DNA of 64,000 nt from an uncultured Paraprevotella sp. (GCA_944321525.1 CALULQ010000009.1:1-64000), one strand, 5' to 3'. Positions 55,073 through 64,000 are shown, numbered from the stretch's first letter. Translations and numbers: made by a program. Notes: generated by a model not told the origin, from the sequence alone.

Positions 55073-55996
55073 TTATAAGTTTGCAGCTAAGTATTTTCTG
55101 GCTTGTTCCACGGGAAGGCCCCTTCGGCGGGCATAGTCTTCCAGTTGGTCTTCGCCGATTTTCCCCACGGCAAAATAGCGGGCCGCCGGATGGGACAGCA
55201 TCAGCCCGCTCACCGAGGCGTGCGGCACCATGGCCCCGTTTTCGGTCAGCCGTATGCCGATGTCGGCAAATCCCAGCCAGTCGGAGAGCAGGAAGTTGAC
55301 CGACTGGTCGGGCAACGAGGGGTAGCCCACGGCCGGGCGGATGCCCGTGAACTTCTCGACGAGCAGTTCCTCGATGGTCCACTGCTCGTCGGCGGCGTAT
55401 CCCCAATATTCCCGGCGCACTTCCTGGTGCATTTTCTCCGTAGAGGCTTCGGCCAGGCGGTCGGCCAGCGTCTGTGCCAGCAGGTGCTTGAAGTCGTCGG
55501 CGTATGCGCCGTTCTCGTACAGGTGTTCCAGTTCGGCGTCCACCGTGGAGGCGAAAACGCCCACGGTGTCGGGCACGCCTTGCGCGGCCGGACGGACAAA
55601 GTCGGACAGGCAGAGATAAGGCTCTCCGGCCCTTACCGTGTGTTGTTGGCGCAACAGGGGGAGGCGCAGCGTGCGTTCCTGCTGTTCCGGGTCGGTGAAT
55701 AGCAGGTCGTCGCCGTCGGCCACTGCCGGATAAAGCCCGAAGCGCACGTGGGTGGCGAAGTCGGCGTCCCACTCGGCCAGCATGCGCCGCGCGTCCTTGA
55801 ACAGTTGCATGGCCTCGGCGGCGCGCGCCCTTTCCGCTTCGGGAAAATCGGCCAGCCAGCTTGCGCGGCAAGCGTCGCAGCCATGGACGCGGCTGATGGC
55901 GGCAAAGCGCGGCGGGAAGCCCCAGGCGTGGAAGAAGTAAATCCAGTTGATGTAGGAGGCCACGTCGTGGATGGCGTAGTGCAGTGTCTGGGTCAT
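55073..55996 (-). CDS. Stand-alone B12-dependent methionine synthase reactivation domain
   Basis: 307 aa, matching only the C-terminal S-adenosylmethionine-binding reactivation domain of MetH: GIRPAVGYPSLPDQS (218-232) with the SAM-binding Arg-Pro-Ala-x-Gly-Tyr pattern, and ASVSGLMLSHPAARYFAVGKIGEDQLEDYARR at the end. No cobalamin-, homocysteine- or folate-binding domain is present. Presumably it re-methylates oxidised cobalamin on a MetH encoded elsewhere. It starts inside pyrC's stop (ATGA overlap). Confidence 0.85.
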   Translation of the reverse strand: MTQTLHYAIHDVASYINWIYFFHAWGFPPRFAAISRVHGCDACRASWLADFPEAERARAAEAMQLFKDARRMLAEWDADFATHVRFGLYPAVADGDDLLFTDPEQQERTLRLPLLRQQHTVRAGEPYLCLSDFVRPAAQGVPDTVGVFASTVDAELEHLYENGAYADDFKHLLAQTLADRLAEASTEKMHQEVRREYWGYAADEQWTIEELLVEKFTGIRPAVGYPSLPDQSVNFLLSDWLGFADIGIRLTENGAMVPHASVSGLMLSHPAARYFAVGKIGEDQLEDYARRRGLPVEQARKYLAANL

Positions 55997-57354
55997 CGGT
56001 CGAATGTGAGTGGTTGGCCGCACGTCTCTTCGCAGACGCGGCCTTGGTGACAGACTAAGTGGCCGTTGCAGTAGGTGCGTTCCACGGCCCAGTTGAACGT
56101 CTCGCCCTCCAGCGGGCTCCAGCCGCATTTGCTCAGGATGTCCTCTTTCCGCAGGCTCCACGGTGCGGAGGGGCGGAGCAGCACGAGGTCGGCCTGGGCG
56201 CCTTCGCGCACGAAACCGCGCCCTTCTATCTGGAAGAGGCGGGCAGGGGCGTGGCACATCAGTTCCACCACGCGCTCCATGTCGAGCACTCCCTCGTCGC
56301 ACAGTCGCAACATGCAGGGCAGCGAGAACTGCACCATGGGCATGCCCGAGGCGGCCTTCACGCAGCCGCCCTCTTTGTCGGCGGGCAGGTGGGGGGCATG
56401 GTCGGTACCCACCACGTCGATGCGCCCGTCCGTCAGCGCCCGTCGCAGGGCGTCGCGGTCGGCCGCGCCTTTCACGGCGGGATTGCATTTGATGCGGGTG
56501 CCCAGGCGGGCATAGTCGGCGTCGGTGAAGAGCAGGTGGGCGATGCAGGCTTCGGCCGTGACGGACTTGAGCAGTCCGCGGCCCTCGTCGTACAGCGGTC
56601 CGGGACTGAAGAGGGAGAGCTCGCGGGCGGTGGTGACGTGTGCCACGTGCAGCCTTGCTCCCGTCTCGCGGGCCAGCTTCACGGCCAGTTCCGTGGAGCG
56701 GAAGCAGGCCTCTTCGCTCCGGATGAGGGGGTGGAACTTCACGTCCGGGTCGTCGCCGTAGAGTTCGCGGTATCGTTTCTGGTTGGCCGAGATGAGGGCC
56801 GAGTCTTCGCAATGGGTCATGATGGGCAGGGGCGAGCGGCTGAAGATGGTCCGCAGCACGTCCTCGCGGTCCACCAGCATGTTGCCCGTGCTGCTGCCCA
56901 TGAAGAGCTTCACGCCGCACACCTTGCGCCGGTCCAGCTGTTCGAGCAGGTCGGTGTTCGTGTGTGTGGCGCCGAAAAAGAAGGAGTAGTTGACGAGGCT
57001 CGTCCGCGAGGCCCTGTCGAACTTGTCTTCCAAGGCCTCCAGCGTGGTGGTTTGCGGCACGACGTTGGGCATGTCCATGTACGATGTCACGCCTCCGGCG
57101 GCCGCGGCACGGCTTTCGCTGGCGATGTCCGCCTTGCGGGTCAGTCCCGGTTCGCGGAAATGCACGTGGTCGTCAATCACGCCCGGCATCAGGTAAAGGC
57201 CCGTGGCGTCGACGACTTGCTCGGCTTCGGGCGTGGCGTGCACCGAGTCCGAAGCGGGTATGATGCTGATGATTTTGTCTCCGTCCAACGTCACGGTGCC
57301 GCCGAAGCGTTTCCCCTCGTTGACGATGGTCGCGTTCTCGATTCTGGTTCTCAT
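55993..57354 (-). CDS. pyrC: Dihydroorotase
   Basis: 453 aa, class I/dihydroorotase-multifunctional type. It closes the pyrimidine ring to dihydroorotate. Zinc ligands are in DDHVHFREPG (His63, His65), the carbamylated Lys in VCGVKLFMGSSTG, HVAHVTT, and Asp in VVGTDHAPHL. It heads the minus-strand run pyrC, MetH domain, phosphoesterase. A minus-strand TACCTTTG box lies at 57428-57435. Confidence 0.94.
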   Translation of the reverse strand: MRTRIENATIVNEGKRFGGTVTLDGDKIISIIPASDSVHATPEAEQVVDATGLYLMPGVIDDHVHFREPGLTRKADIASESRAAAAGGVTSYMDMPNVVPQTTTLEALEDKFDRASRTSLVNYSFFFGATHTNTDLLEQLDRRKVCGVKLFMGSSTGNMLVDREDVLRTIFSRSPLPIMTHCEDSALISANQKRYRELYGDDPDVKFHPLIRSEEACFRSTELAVKLARETGARLHVAHVTTARELSLFSPGPLYDEGRGLLKSVTAEACIAHLLFTDADYARLGTRIKCNPAVKGAADRDALRRALTDGRIDVVGTDHAPHLPADKEGGCVKAASGMPMVQFSLPCMLRLCDEGVLDMERVVELMCHAPARLFQIEGRGFVREGAQADLVLLRPSAPWSLRKEDILSKCGWSPLEGETFNWAVERTYCNGHLVCHQGRVCEETCGQPLTFDR

Positions 57355-57427
57355 CGGGTGTTTCCTTTCTTTTTTGTTCTTGTCGTATCCGGATGGAATG
57401 GTGTGGGTTTCATCCGTTCGCTCCCCA

Positions 57428-57435
57428 CAAAGGTA
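57428..57435 (-). promoter_or_regulatory. Candidate pyrC -7 box
   Basis: Minus-strand TACCTTTG, 74 bp before the pyrC ATG. Confidence 0.45.
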
Positions 57436-57578
57436 TATAAAAAAAGTGTTTTTACGCCCGGTGCATGAGAAAATAGCTTTTCTGTTAGGGGATTTTTAAT
57501 AAATGCTTCTTGTCCGTGTGCGGATTGCGGGCGTGAATCTTGCCCGTGCCGTGGATTTTGGTTTACTTTGCGGGATAA

Positions 57579-58235
57579 ATGTTCAAGTCAATGGAATTGG
57601 GAATGGAGTTTTCTAAAGTATTGGAGGCCGAGGCGGACGCCCTGCAGCGCATCCGCCGGGCGGCCCACGAGTTGCATGCCTCGGTCAACCAGTTGTATGG
57701 CAGCGGGCTGCCCTACGCCTATCACCTGGACGGGGTGGCCGAGGGAGTGGCCCGCTATGGCGGGGAAGTCTGCGTGCGGGAAGACGACGTGCTCCCGCTC
57801 ATGTTCGGCGCGTGGTTCCACGACAGCATAGAGGACGCCCGGCAGACTTACAACGACACGAGGAAACGCGCCGCAGCCTTGGGGCTCGACGAGCGGCAGG
57901 CGCTTCTGGCTGCCGAGATTGTCTATGCACTGACGAACGACAAGGGGCGCACGCGGGCCGAAAGGGCGGGCGAGAAGTATTACGCGGGCATCCGCGCCAC
58001 GCCCTACGCCCCGTTGGTCAAGTTGGCCGACCGCGCGGCCAATGTCCGCTTTTCCGTCGGCCGGAAGTCGGAGGACAGCCTGCACATGGCCGGTGTCTAC
58101 CGCCGGGAGTTTCCCCACTTCCTTGCCGCCTTGAGGACGGACTCGGAAGACAGGCGGCTGGCCTTGCCGCGCGGGTTGGTGGAACAAGTTTGGTCGGATT
58201 TGGGAGGTGATGGGGGCGACGGCGTCTGCCCCTGA
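57579..58235 (+). CDS. HD-domain phosphohydrolase
   Basis: 218 aa. Metal ligands of the HD fold: His49 in YAYHLDGV, His81-Asp82 in WFHDSIEDA and Asp in VKLADRAANV, as in RelA/SpoT-like and small nucleotide hydrolases. No synthetase domain, so it could be a small alarmone or nucleotide hydrolase. The ATG at 57579 (or 57603) is not fixed by a strong ribosome site. It faces the convergent gene across a palindromic repeat. Confidence 0.72.
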   Translation: MFKSMELGMEFSKVLEAEADALQRIRRAAHELHASVNQLYGSGLPYAYHLDGVAEGVARYGGEVCVREDDVLPLMFGAWFHDSIEDARQTYNDTRKRAAALGLDERQALLAAEIVYALTNDKGRTRAERAGEKYYAGIRATPYAPLVKLADRAANVRFSVGRKSEDSLHMAGVYRREFPHFLAALRTDSEDRRLALPRGLVEQVWSDLGGDGGDGVCP

Positions 58236-58308
58236 CCGGCTTGTCGCTTCCTGCAACGGCGGGGTGCGCCGTGCGGCGAGGGGCGAATGAGCCGGCTGAG
58301 TCCGTTGG

Positions 58309-58372
58309 CGTACTTTCCGCAAAGCACTCGAGTACTCTGCGGAAAGTACTCGAGTGCTTTGCGGAAAGTACG
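58309..58372. repeat. Perfect 28-bp palindrome built from the 22-bp TTGCGG/AGTACTCGAG repeat
   Basis: Two exact 28-base arms around an 8-base centre (CTGCGGAA). CTGCGG (58337) and TTGCGG (58359) are 22 bp apart, with an inverted CCGCAA in the left arm. It closely resembles 14481-14535 and sits between convergent genes, so it may also terminate transcription. Confidence 0.75.
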
Positions 58373-58415
58373 GTTCGACGCCCTGCGCGGCAGTGCCACG
58401 CCAGGCGCATCTGCC

Positions 58416-59162
58416 TTATTGCACGGGCTTGGGATATTTCCGGAACCAGCCGTCGAGCCTCAGGCGGATGACGCCGAAGACGGCTTCGCTGAATATGCCG
58501 CCGCTCATCTTGCTGGTGCCCAGTTCGCGGTTGACGAATACGACCGGCACTTCCTTTATCTTGAAACCGCACTGCTTGGCGGTGAATTTCATTTCAATCT
58601 GGAAGGCATAGCCTTTGAAGCGCACCTTGTCCAGCTCGATGGTCTCCAGCACGCGGCGGCGGTAGCATTTGAAGCCGGCGGTGGTGTCGTTGATTTTCAG
58701 GCCCGTGATGAGGCGCACGTACTTGGAGGCGTAGTAGGACATCAGCACCCGGCCCATCGGCCAGTTCACCACATTGACGCCGCTGACGTAGCGCGAGCCG
58801 ATGGACAGGTCGTAGCCCTCCTTGGCGCAGGCGTCGTAGAGCCGCGGCAGGTCGTTCGGGTTGTGGCTGAAGTCGGCATCCATCTCGAACACGTAATCGT
58901 ATTTCTGCTGTATGGCCCATTTGAACCCGGCGATGTAGGCCGTGCCCAGCCCGAGCTTTCCGGTGCGCTCGATGAGGTGCAGGCGCTCCTTGAACTCGTC
59001 GGCCATCAGGCGCTTCACGATGGCCGCCGTTCCGTCGGGCGACCCGTCGTCGATGATCAGGATGTCGAACGGTTGGCGAAGCCCGAATACGGCCCGGATG
59101 ATGTTCTCAATGTTTTCTTTTTCGTTATATGTGGGAATGATGACCACGCTGTCTGAACGCAT
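58416..59162 (-). CDS. Polyprenol monophosphomannose synthase-like glycosyltransferase (GT2)
   Basis: 248 aa. GT-A fold: IIPTYNEKENIENII near the start, IIDDGSPDGTA, the metal-binding EMDADFSHNP (93-102), and SRYVSGVNVVNWPMGR. This matches soluble dolichol/polyprenol-phosphate mannose synthases, which make the lipid-linked mannose donor for glycoprotein synthesis in Bacteroidetes. Donor specificity is inferred. A minus-strand TATATTTG box lies at 59211-59218. Confidence 0.88.
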   Translation of the reverse strand: MRSDSVVIIPTYNEKENIENIIRAVFGLRQPFDILIIDDGSPDGTAAIVKRLMADEFKERLHLIERTGKLGLGTAYIAGFKWAIQQKYDYVFEMDADFSHNPNDLPRLYDACAKEGYDLSIGSRYVSGVNVVNWPMGRVLMSYYASKYVRLITGLKINDTTAGFKCYRRRVLETIELDKVRFKGYAFQIEMKFTAKQCGFKIKEVPVVFVNRELGTSKMSGGIFSEAVFGVIRLRLDGWFRKYPKPVQ

Positions 59163-59210
59163 AGCTGAATCCGTTTAAAGGTGAGTGATAAATCTTTTGC
59201 TTCGTTATGA

Positions 59211-59218
59211 CAAATATA
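59211..59218 (-). promoter_or_regulatory. Candidate -7 box of the GT2 gene
   Basis: Minus-strand TATATTTG, 49 bp before the ATG at 59162. Confidence 0.5.
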
Positions 59219-59292
59219 AGGGAAAAAAAGCGAACTGTGGCAGAAAGCAGAAATAATTCTTGCGGCAGGGCGCTTTTTTTAGCGATTCTTTG

Positions 59293-59300
59293 TACTTTTG
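59293..59300 (+). promoter_or_regulatory. Candidate mfd -7 box
   Basis: TACTTTTG, 14 bp before the mfd ATG, implying a very short leader. Confidence 0.5.
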
Positions 59301-59314
59301 CATCCGATTGAATC

Positions 59315-62300
59315 ATGGAGATACAAGGATTGCAGGCCCTTTATGCGGGGCATAAGTCGGTGAAGGCTTTGGCAAAGGCGCTGGGCGACGATTCCGTGAA
59401 AACAGTTTTCGCGGAGGGGCTTTGTGCGTCCGCCGCTCCTCTGCTTTTCAGCAGCCTGGCCGTGGCGGCCCCTCGGCAGATGGGGCGCCCGTTTGTTTTT
59501 GTGTTGGACGACGCCGAAGAGGCAGGGTATTTCTACCACGACCTGGCGCAGGTGTTGGGCGACGACGACGTGCTCTACTTCCCTTCGTCGTTCCGCCGGG
59601 CGGTGAAATTCGGGCAGCGCGACGCGGCCAACGAGATTCTTCGCACGGAGGTGGTCAGCCGCTTGGCGGCGGATGCCCGCCCCTTGTTCGTGGTGACCTA
59701 TCCTGACGCGATGATGGAGAAAGTCGTTTCGCGGAAAAAACTGGCAGAGCAGACACTGGCCTTGCACGCCGGGGAGCGTGTGGACATCACCTTCGTGGAG
59801 CAGACGCTGCGCTCGTTCGGCTTCTCGCAGGTGGACTATGTCTACGAGCCGGGGCAGTTTGCCGTGCGCGGCAGCATCCTCGACGTGTTCTCCTATTCTT
59901 CGGAATGGCCCTACCGGGTGGACTTTTTCGGCGACGAGGTGGACAGCATCCGCACTTTCGAGGTGCAGTCGCAGCTGTCGAAGGACAGGCAGCAGGAAGT
60001 CATCATCGTGCCCGAACTGGCAGGCGCCTCGCAGGGAAAGGTGCCTTTCACCGACTTCCTGCCGGCCGACACCGTCTTGGTCATGAAAGACATGTTCTAC
60101 TTGCGCGACGTGGCCGACAAGGTCTATGCCGACGGTTTTTCCGCCCAGGCCTTGATGGACGAGCAGGCGCGGAGCGAGATGGAAGAGGCCGAACAGCACG
60201 AGAAGCTGCGCGCCGACCTGTGGCTCATCGACGGGGCGGCCCTGATGAAAGGCATGCTCGACTTCCGGCGGGTGGAAATCGGGCACAAGCCCACTGCCGT
60301 CCCGCAAGCCACGGTGCGCTTCCACCTGACACCGCAACCCATATTCCATAAGAATTTCGAGCTGGTGACCCAATCGTTCCAAGACTATCTGGCGAAAGGA
60401 TATACCTTATATATATTGGCGGATTCGGCCAAGCAAATCGACCGTCTGGCGGCCATCTTCCAAGAGCAGGGCACGGGCATCGGCTTCACACCCGTGGACA
60501 AGACGCTCCATGCGGGGTTCGCGGACGACGACCTGAAAGCCTGCTTCTTCACCGACCACCAGATTTTCGACCGTTTCCATAAGTACAACCTGCGGAGCGA
60601 CAAGGCGCGGAGCGGCAAGGTGGCCCTCTCGCTGAAGGAACTGCAGGAGTTCAACATCGGCGACTACGTGGTTCACGTGGACCACGGCGTCGGAAAGTTC
60701 GGCGGGCTGGTGCGCATCCCCAACGGCGACACCATGCAGGAGGTCATCAAAATCATCTATCAGAACGACGACGTGGTGTTCGTCTCCATCCATTCCCTTC
60801 ATAAGGTGAGCAAATACCGGGGAAAGGAAGGCGAGCCGCCCCGGCTCAACAAGCTGGGCACCGGGGCCTGGGAACGGCTGAAGGAACGGACGAAAACAAA
60901 AATCAAGGACATCGCCCGCGACCTCATCAAGCTCTATTCCCTGCGGCGCCAGGAGAAAGGTTTTGCCTTCAGTCCCGACAGTTTCTTGCAGCACGAGCTG
61001 GAGGCCAGTTTCCTCTATGAGGACACGCCCGACCAGCTGAAAGCCACGCAGGCCGTGAAAGCCGACATGGAGAGCCCGCGGCCCATGGACCGTCTGGTGT
61101 GTGGCGACGTGGGTTTCGGCAAGACGGAAGTGGCCATCCGCGCCGCCTTCAAGGCATGCGCCGACAACAAGCAGGTGGCCGTGCTCGTGCCCACCACCGT
61201 GTTGGCCTACCAGCACTTCCAGACCTTTTCGTCCCGACTGAAGGGCATGCCCGTGCGGGTGGACTATCTGAGCCGCGCGCGCAGCTCGGCCCAGACGCGG
61301 CAGATACTGAAAGACCTGGCGGAGGGGAAGATAGACATTATCGTGGGCACGCACAAGCTCATCGGCAAGTCGGTGAAGTTCAAAGACCTTGGCTTGCTGA
61401 TCATCGACGAAGAACAGAAGTTCGGCGTGGCCACGAAGGAAAAGCTCCGCCAGATGAAGGTCAATGTGGACACGCTGACCCTGACGGCCACCCCCATCCC
61501 CCGCACCCTGCAGTTTTCCCTGATGGGCGCCCGCGACTTGTCGGTCATCCAGACGCCGCCGCCCAACCGCTATCCCGTGCAGACGGAAGTGCACACCTTC
61601 AGCGCGGAACTGATAGCCGATGCCGTCAACTTCGAGATGAGCCGCAACGGGCAGGTGTTCATCGTGAACAACCGCATCTCCAACCTCTACGACCTGGAGG
61701 CTCTGCTGCACAAGCACGTTCCGGACGCCCGCGTCTGCGTGGGACACGGGCAGATGGCGCCGGAGGAGCTGGAGAAAATCATCCTCGGGTTTGTCAACTA
61801 TGATTACGACGTGCTGATTTCCACCACCATCATCGAGAGCGGCATCGACATACCGAACGCCAACACCATCATCATCAACGGGGCGCAGAACTTCGGCCTG
61901 AGCGACCTGCACCAGATGCGCGGACGCGTGGGACGCAGCAACAAGAAAGCTTTCTGTTACCTGCTGGCACCGCCGCTGGCCGTGCTGAACCCCGAGGCCC
62001 GCCGCCGCTTGCAGGCCATTGAGAATTTCAGCGACTTGGGCTCGGGCATCCACATCGCCATGCAGGACTTGGATATCCGCGGTGCGGGCAACTTATTAGG
62101 CGCCGAACAGAGCGGCTTCATTGCCGACTTGGGCTATGAGACCTACCAGAAGATTCTGTCGGAAGCCGTGAAGGAATTGAAGAACGACGAGTTCGCCGAC
62201 CTCTATGCCGACGAAATCAAGAAAGGCAACGACTTGGGCGGCGAAGCCTTCGTGGACGAATGCGCCCTGGAGAGCGACCTGCAGATGTTCTTTCCCGAAA

Positions 62301-62716
62301 CCTACGTGCCAAGCAGCAGCGAGCGCATGCTGCTCTACCGCGAATTGGACGGGCTGGAGCGCGACGAGGACGTGGAAGCCTTCCGCCAGCGGATGCGGGA
62401 CCGCTTCGGCGCGATTCCCGAAGAGGGAGAGGAGCTCATCCGCGTGGTGACGCTCCGCCGCCTGGGCAAGCAGCTCGGGGCCGAGAAGATATTCCTCAAG
62501 GCCGGCCGCATGGTGCTCTACTTCGTGCAGAACGACCAGAGCGCTTATTTCCAGAGCCGCGCTTTCGGCCAATGCATCGCCTATGCCGGCATGAACGTCC
62601 ACCGCAGCAACCTCCGCGAGGCGAAAGGCCGCCGTTCGATGGTGATACAAGACGTGCATTCGGTGAAGGAAGCCGTGGACATCCTGCGGCTGATTTCCGG
62701 ACTGCAGCCGGCGTGA
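59315..62716 (+). CDS. mfd: Transcription-repair coupling factor
   Basis: 1133 aa. It removes stalled RNA polymerase and recruits UvrA. N-terminal UvrB-like region (FVEQTLRSFGFSQVDYVYEPG), a CarD-like polymerase-interaction domain (~445-540; IGDYVVHVDHGVGKF), the helicase motor with Walker A CGDVGFGKTE (~596-604), DEEQ (~698-702), ATPIPRTL and QMRGRVGRS, and a C-terminal TRCF regulatory domain. All motor motifs are intact. Confidence 0.96.
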   Translation: MEIQGLQALYAGHKSVKALAKALGDDSVKTVFAEGLCASAAPLLFSSLAVAAPRQMGRPFVFVLDDAEEAGYFYHDLAQVLGDDDVLYFPSSFRRAVKFGQRDAANEILRTEVVSRLAADARPLFVVTYPDAMMEKVVSRKKLAEQTLALHAGERVDITFVEQTLRSFGFSQVDYVYEPGQFAVRGSILDVFSYSSEWPYRVDFFGDEVDSIRTFEVQSQLSKDRQQEVIIVPELAGASQGKVPFTDFLPADTVLVMKDMFYLRDVADKVYADGFSAQALMDEQARSEMEEAEQHEKLRADLWLIDGAALMKGMLDFRRVEIGHKPTAVPQATVRFHLTPQPIFHKNFELVTQSFQDYLAKGYTLYILADSAKQIDRLAAIFQEQGTGIGFTPVDKTLHAGFADDDLKACFFTDHQIFDRFHKYNLRSDKARSGKVALSLKELQEFNIGDYVVHVDHGVGKFGGLVRIPNGDTMQEVIKIIYQNDDVVFVSIHSLHKVSKYRGKEGEPPRLNKLGTGAWERLKERTKTKIKDIARDLIKLYSLRRQEKGFAFSPDSFLQHELEASFLYEDTPDQLKATQAVKADMESPRPMDRLVCGDVGFGKTEVAIRAAFKACADNKQVAVLVPTTVLAYQHFQTFSSRLKGMPVRVDYLSRARSSAQTRQILKDLAEGKIDIIVGTHKLIGKSVKFKDLGLLIIDEEQKFGVATKEKLRQMKVNVDTLTLTATPIPRTLQFSLMGARDLSVIQTPPPNRYPVQTEVHTFSAELIADAVNFEMSRNGQVFIVNNRISNLYDLEALLHKHVPDARVCVGHGQMAPEELEKIILGFVNYDYDVLISTTIIESGIDIPNANTIIINGAQNFGLSDLHQMRGRVGRSNKKAFCYLLAPPLAVLNPEARRRLQAIENFSDLGSGIHIAMQDLDIRGAGNLLGAEQSGFIADLGYETYQKILSEAVKELKNDEFADLYADEIKKGNDLGGEAFVDECALESDLQMFFPETYVPSSSERMLLYRELDGLERDEDVEAFRQRMRDRFGAIPEEGEELIRVVTLRRLGKQLGAEKIFLKAGRMVLYFVQNDQSAYFQSRAFGQCIAYAGMNVHRSNLREAKGRRSMVIQDVHSVKEAVDILRLISGLQPA

Positions 62717-62737
62717 GGGTGAACTATGAGGCGCAGG

Positions 62738-63298
62738 TCAGTTGGCCGTGGCGCCGGTTTCTTCCGCGCCAGTCGGGGCGGGGAGCGGGAGGTTGAGCGT
62801 GATGCGCCGCACTTCCGCATTGTTCATGCGGGGGATTTCGCGTAGCGTCTTGCCCAGGCTGGCGGCCTGCAGGATGCGGCAGAAGAGGCCGTGGCTCACG
62901 ACCAGCACTTGTTGGCCGTCGTGCCTGCGGCCGATGTCTTCCAGGATGGCGCGCGCGCGGCGGAGCATGCTGTCCACGGTTTCGGCGCGGTCGTCTATCA
63001 TCGTGCGGGCCTTCAGGATGTCCATGCCGGTGAACGGTCCCCAGTCGCGTTCGCGGAGAAGCGGAGTGGTTTCGAGGGGCAGCCTGTGCGGCTCGTTCAA
63101 GATTGTGGCAGTGTCCACGCAGCGCTTCAGGTCGCTGCATAGCAAGGCGTCGAAGCGGATGCCCTTCAGTTCGTCTCGTAAGGCTTGTGCTTGTGCAATG
63201 CCTTCCTTGTCCAAGTGTCCGGGCAAGTGCCCTTGCAGTATGTTGGCTGCGTTTTCTTCCGTTTGTCCGTGTCGTACGAGGTAGAGTGTTGTTGACAT
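62738..63298 (-). CDS. Histidine phosphatase family protein
   Basis: 186 aa from ATG 63298. The phosphoglycerate-mutase-like site is LVRHGQTEEN (Arg9, His10), with the second His in VVSHGLFCRIL and an acidic residue in LLRERDWGPFTG. It could be a cobalamin-pathway, sugar-phosphate or general phosphatase. Convergent with mfd, 21 bp apart. The C-terminus is Pro/Thr/Ala-rich. Confidence 0.85.
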   Translation of the reverse strand: MSTTLYLVRHGQTEENAANILQGHLPGHLDKEGIAQAQALRDELKGIRFDALLCSDLKRCVDTATILNEPHRLPLETTPLLRERDWGPFTGMDILKARTMIDDRAETVDSMLRRARAILEDIGRRHDGQQVLVVSHGLFCRILQAASLGKTLREIPRMNNAEVRRITLNLPLPAPTGAEETGATAN

Positions 63299-63443
63299 GC
63301 CGTTAGATGTTTTGCGGTGCAAAGGAACAAAAATAAATCGGGAAAAGTGGCGTGCCCGGTCATTTTTCTTGTTGTTTCATTCGCTTTTCGGCGGATTAAT
63401 TCGTAATTTAGCGGGGTATAATCCATTAAAGCATTAAAGAGCG

Positions 63444-64000
63444 ATGAAAGTTGTGAACAGTTATATTTTTCGTGCCGTGTGCGCGTTGCTGATAGGCATC
63501 CTGCTGGTGTCCAATCCCGAGCGCATGACGGGTTTGCTGGTGCAGGTCATCGGCGGTTTGTTCTTGCTGTCCGGTTTGGTGTCGTTGGTTAGTTACACCA
63601 TGATTTGCCTCTCCGCCAAGGCGGCGGTGAAGCCGGTGTTTCCGTTAGTGGGGCTGGGAAGCCTGCTGTTTGGCGTGTTCCTTTGCTTTTTCCCCAATCT
63701 GTTTGTCACCTACCTGATGTACGTTTTCGGTTTCCTGATGGTCGTGGCGGGCATCAACCAGATTTGGAACCTGTTCCGCCTGCGCCATCTCATCCCGTTC
63801 CGTTGGTACGTCCTATTGGCGGCTTTGGTCATATTGGGCTTGGGCGTGTTCGTGTTGCTCAAGCCTATGGCTTCCGCGTCGTTGCCTTTCATCCTGCTGG
63901 GGGTTACGTTCATCCTGTATGGCATTTCGGAACTGGTGAACGGGGTGCGCTGGCGCAAGTACGACAAGATGCGGCGTCAGGATGAGGGCGATGATGTCCG
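63444..64000 (+). CDS. HdeD/DUF308-family membrane protein, 3' cut by window
   Basis: The frame from ATG 63444 stays open to the last base (about 185 codons seen). Six hydrophobic segments arranged in pairs (AVCALLIGILLV, LLVQVIGGLFLLSGLVSLV, VGLGSLLFGVFLCFF, YVFGFLMVVAGINQI, VLLAALVILGLGVFVLL, FILLGVTFILYGISELVNG) with short loops are typical of DUF308/HdeD proteins. A basic C-terminal tail follows. Function in this group is unknown. Confidence 0.78.
   Translation, partial: MKVVNSYIFRAVCALLIGILLVSNPERMTGLLVQVIGGLFLLSGLVSLVSYTMICLSAKAAVKPVFPLVGLGSLLFGVFLCFFPNLFVTYLMYVFGFLMVVAGINQIWNLFRLRHLIPFRWYVLLAALVILGLGVFVLLKPMASASLPFILLGVTFILYGISELVNGVRWRKYDKMRRQDEGDDV

Noticed and set aside
60407..62053. 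548-codon minus-strand ORF antisense to mfd
   Set aside because: Shadow of the G+C-rich mfd coding sequence.

Overview
The window looks like a Bacteroidales chromosome. It carries many promoters of the Bacteroides type (TTTG, about 20 bp, TAnnTTTG), DUF4369 and TlpA-like lipoproteins, a FadL-type outer-membrane protein, a secreted protein with a type-IX-like C-terminal tail, and a large integrated island with typical Bacteroides genes (DUF3871, VirE-N primase, SHOCT proteins). The backbone is visibly G+C-rich and the island is visibly A+T-richer. I did not assign a genus.

Left backbone (1-17.7 kb): two tandem AAA-ATPase/PD-(D/E)XK genes (the first cut by the window edge); ugd; a 751-bp non-autonomous transposon (3691-4441) with a perfect 8-bp target duplication; a glycosyltransferase overlapping an LpxH-like phosphatase; a giant secreted protein; pepT and a CPA2 antiporter; then hslR-pth-rplY and asnA on the minus strand; then tRNA-Arg(CCG).

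Island (17697-39102, about 21.4 kb) is bounded by 172-bp direct repeats that contain the tRNA-Arg gene and its terminator. A tyrosine recombinase lies at the left end. Next come a RepA-like ATPase, a helicase and a VirE-N primase (replication module), a minus-strand cargo operon of SHOCT, WG-repeat and MORN-repeat proteins, then a plus-strand block with DUF3871, a single-strand annealing protein, a PD-(D/E)XK exonuclease and many tiny overlapping genes, and finally a DUF4143 ATPase. I saw no relaxase, conjugation, capsid or portal gene. Two copies of a 220-240 bp nested inverted-repeat element sit at 23178 and 38504. An ISAon1/ISL3-type insertion sequence with an exact 361-bp tandem duplication of its 3' end abuts the right repeat.

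Right backbone (41-64 kb): tRNA-His; folD, a TlpA-like protein and ffh; a FadL-type porin; a queuosine operon (transporter, queC, queF) led by a candidate preQ1 riboswitch; dnaX; four 21-bp iterons; ftsB-like genes; plsC, a metallophosphoesterase, a stand-alone MetH reactivation domain and pyrC; an HD hydrolase; a dolichol-phosphate-mannose-synthase-like enzyme; mfd; a histidine phosphatase; and a partial HdeD-like membrane protein.

Among non-gene signals, four intergenic sites carry short arrays of a TTGCGG core at an exact 22-bp period, one forming a perfect 28-bp palindrome. These arrays, the nested hairpin elements in the island, the 21-bp iterons next to dnaX and the candidate preQ1 leader are the least explained features.
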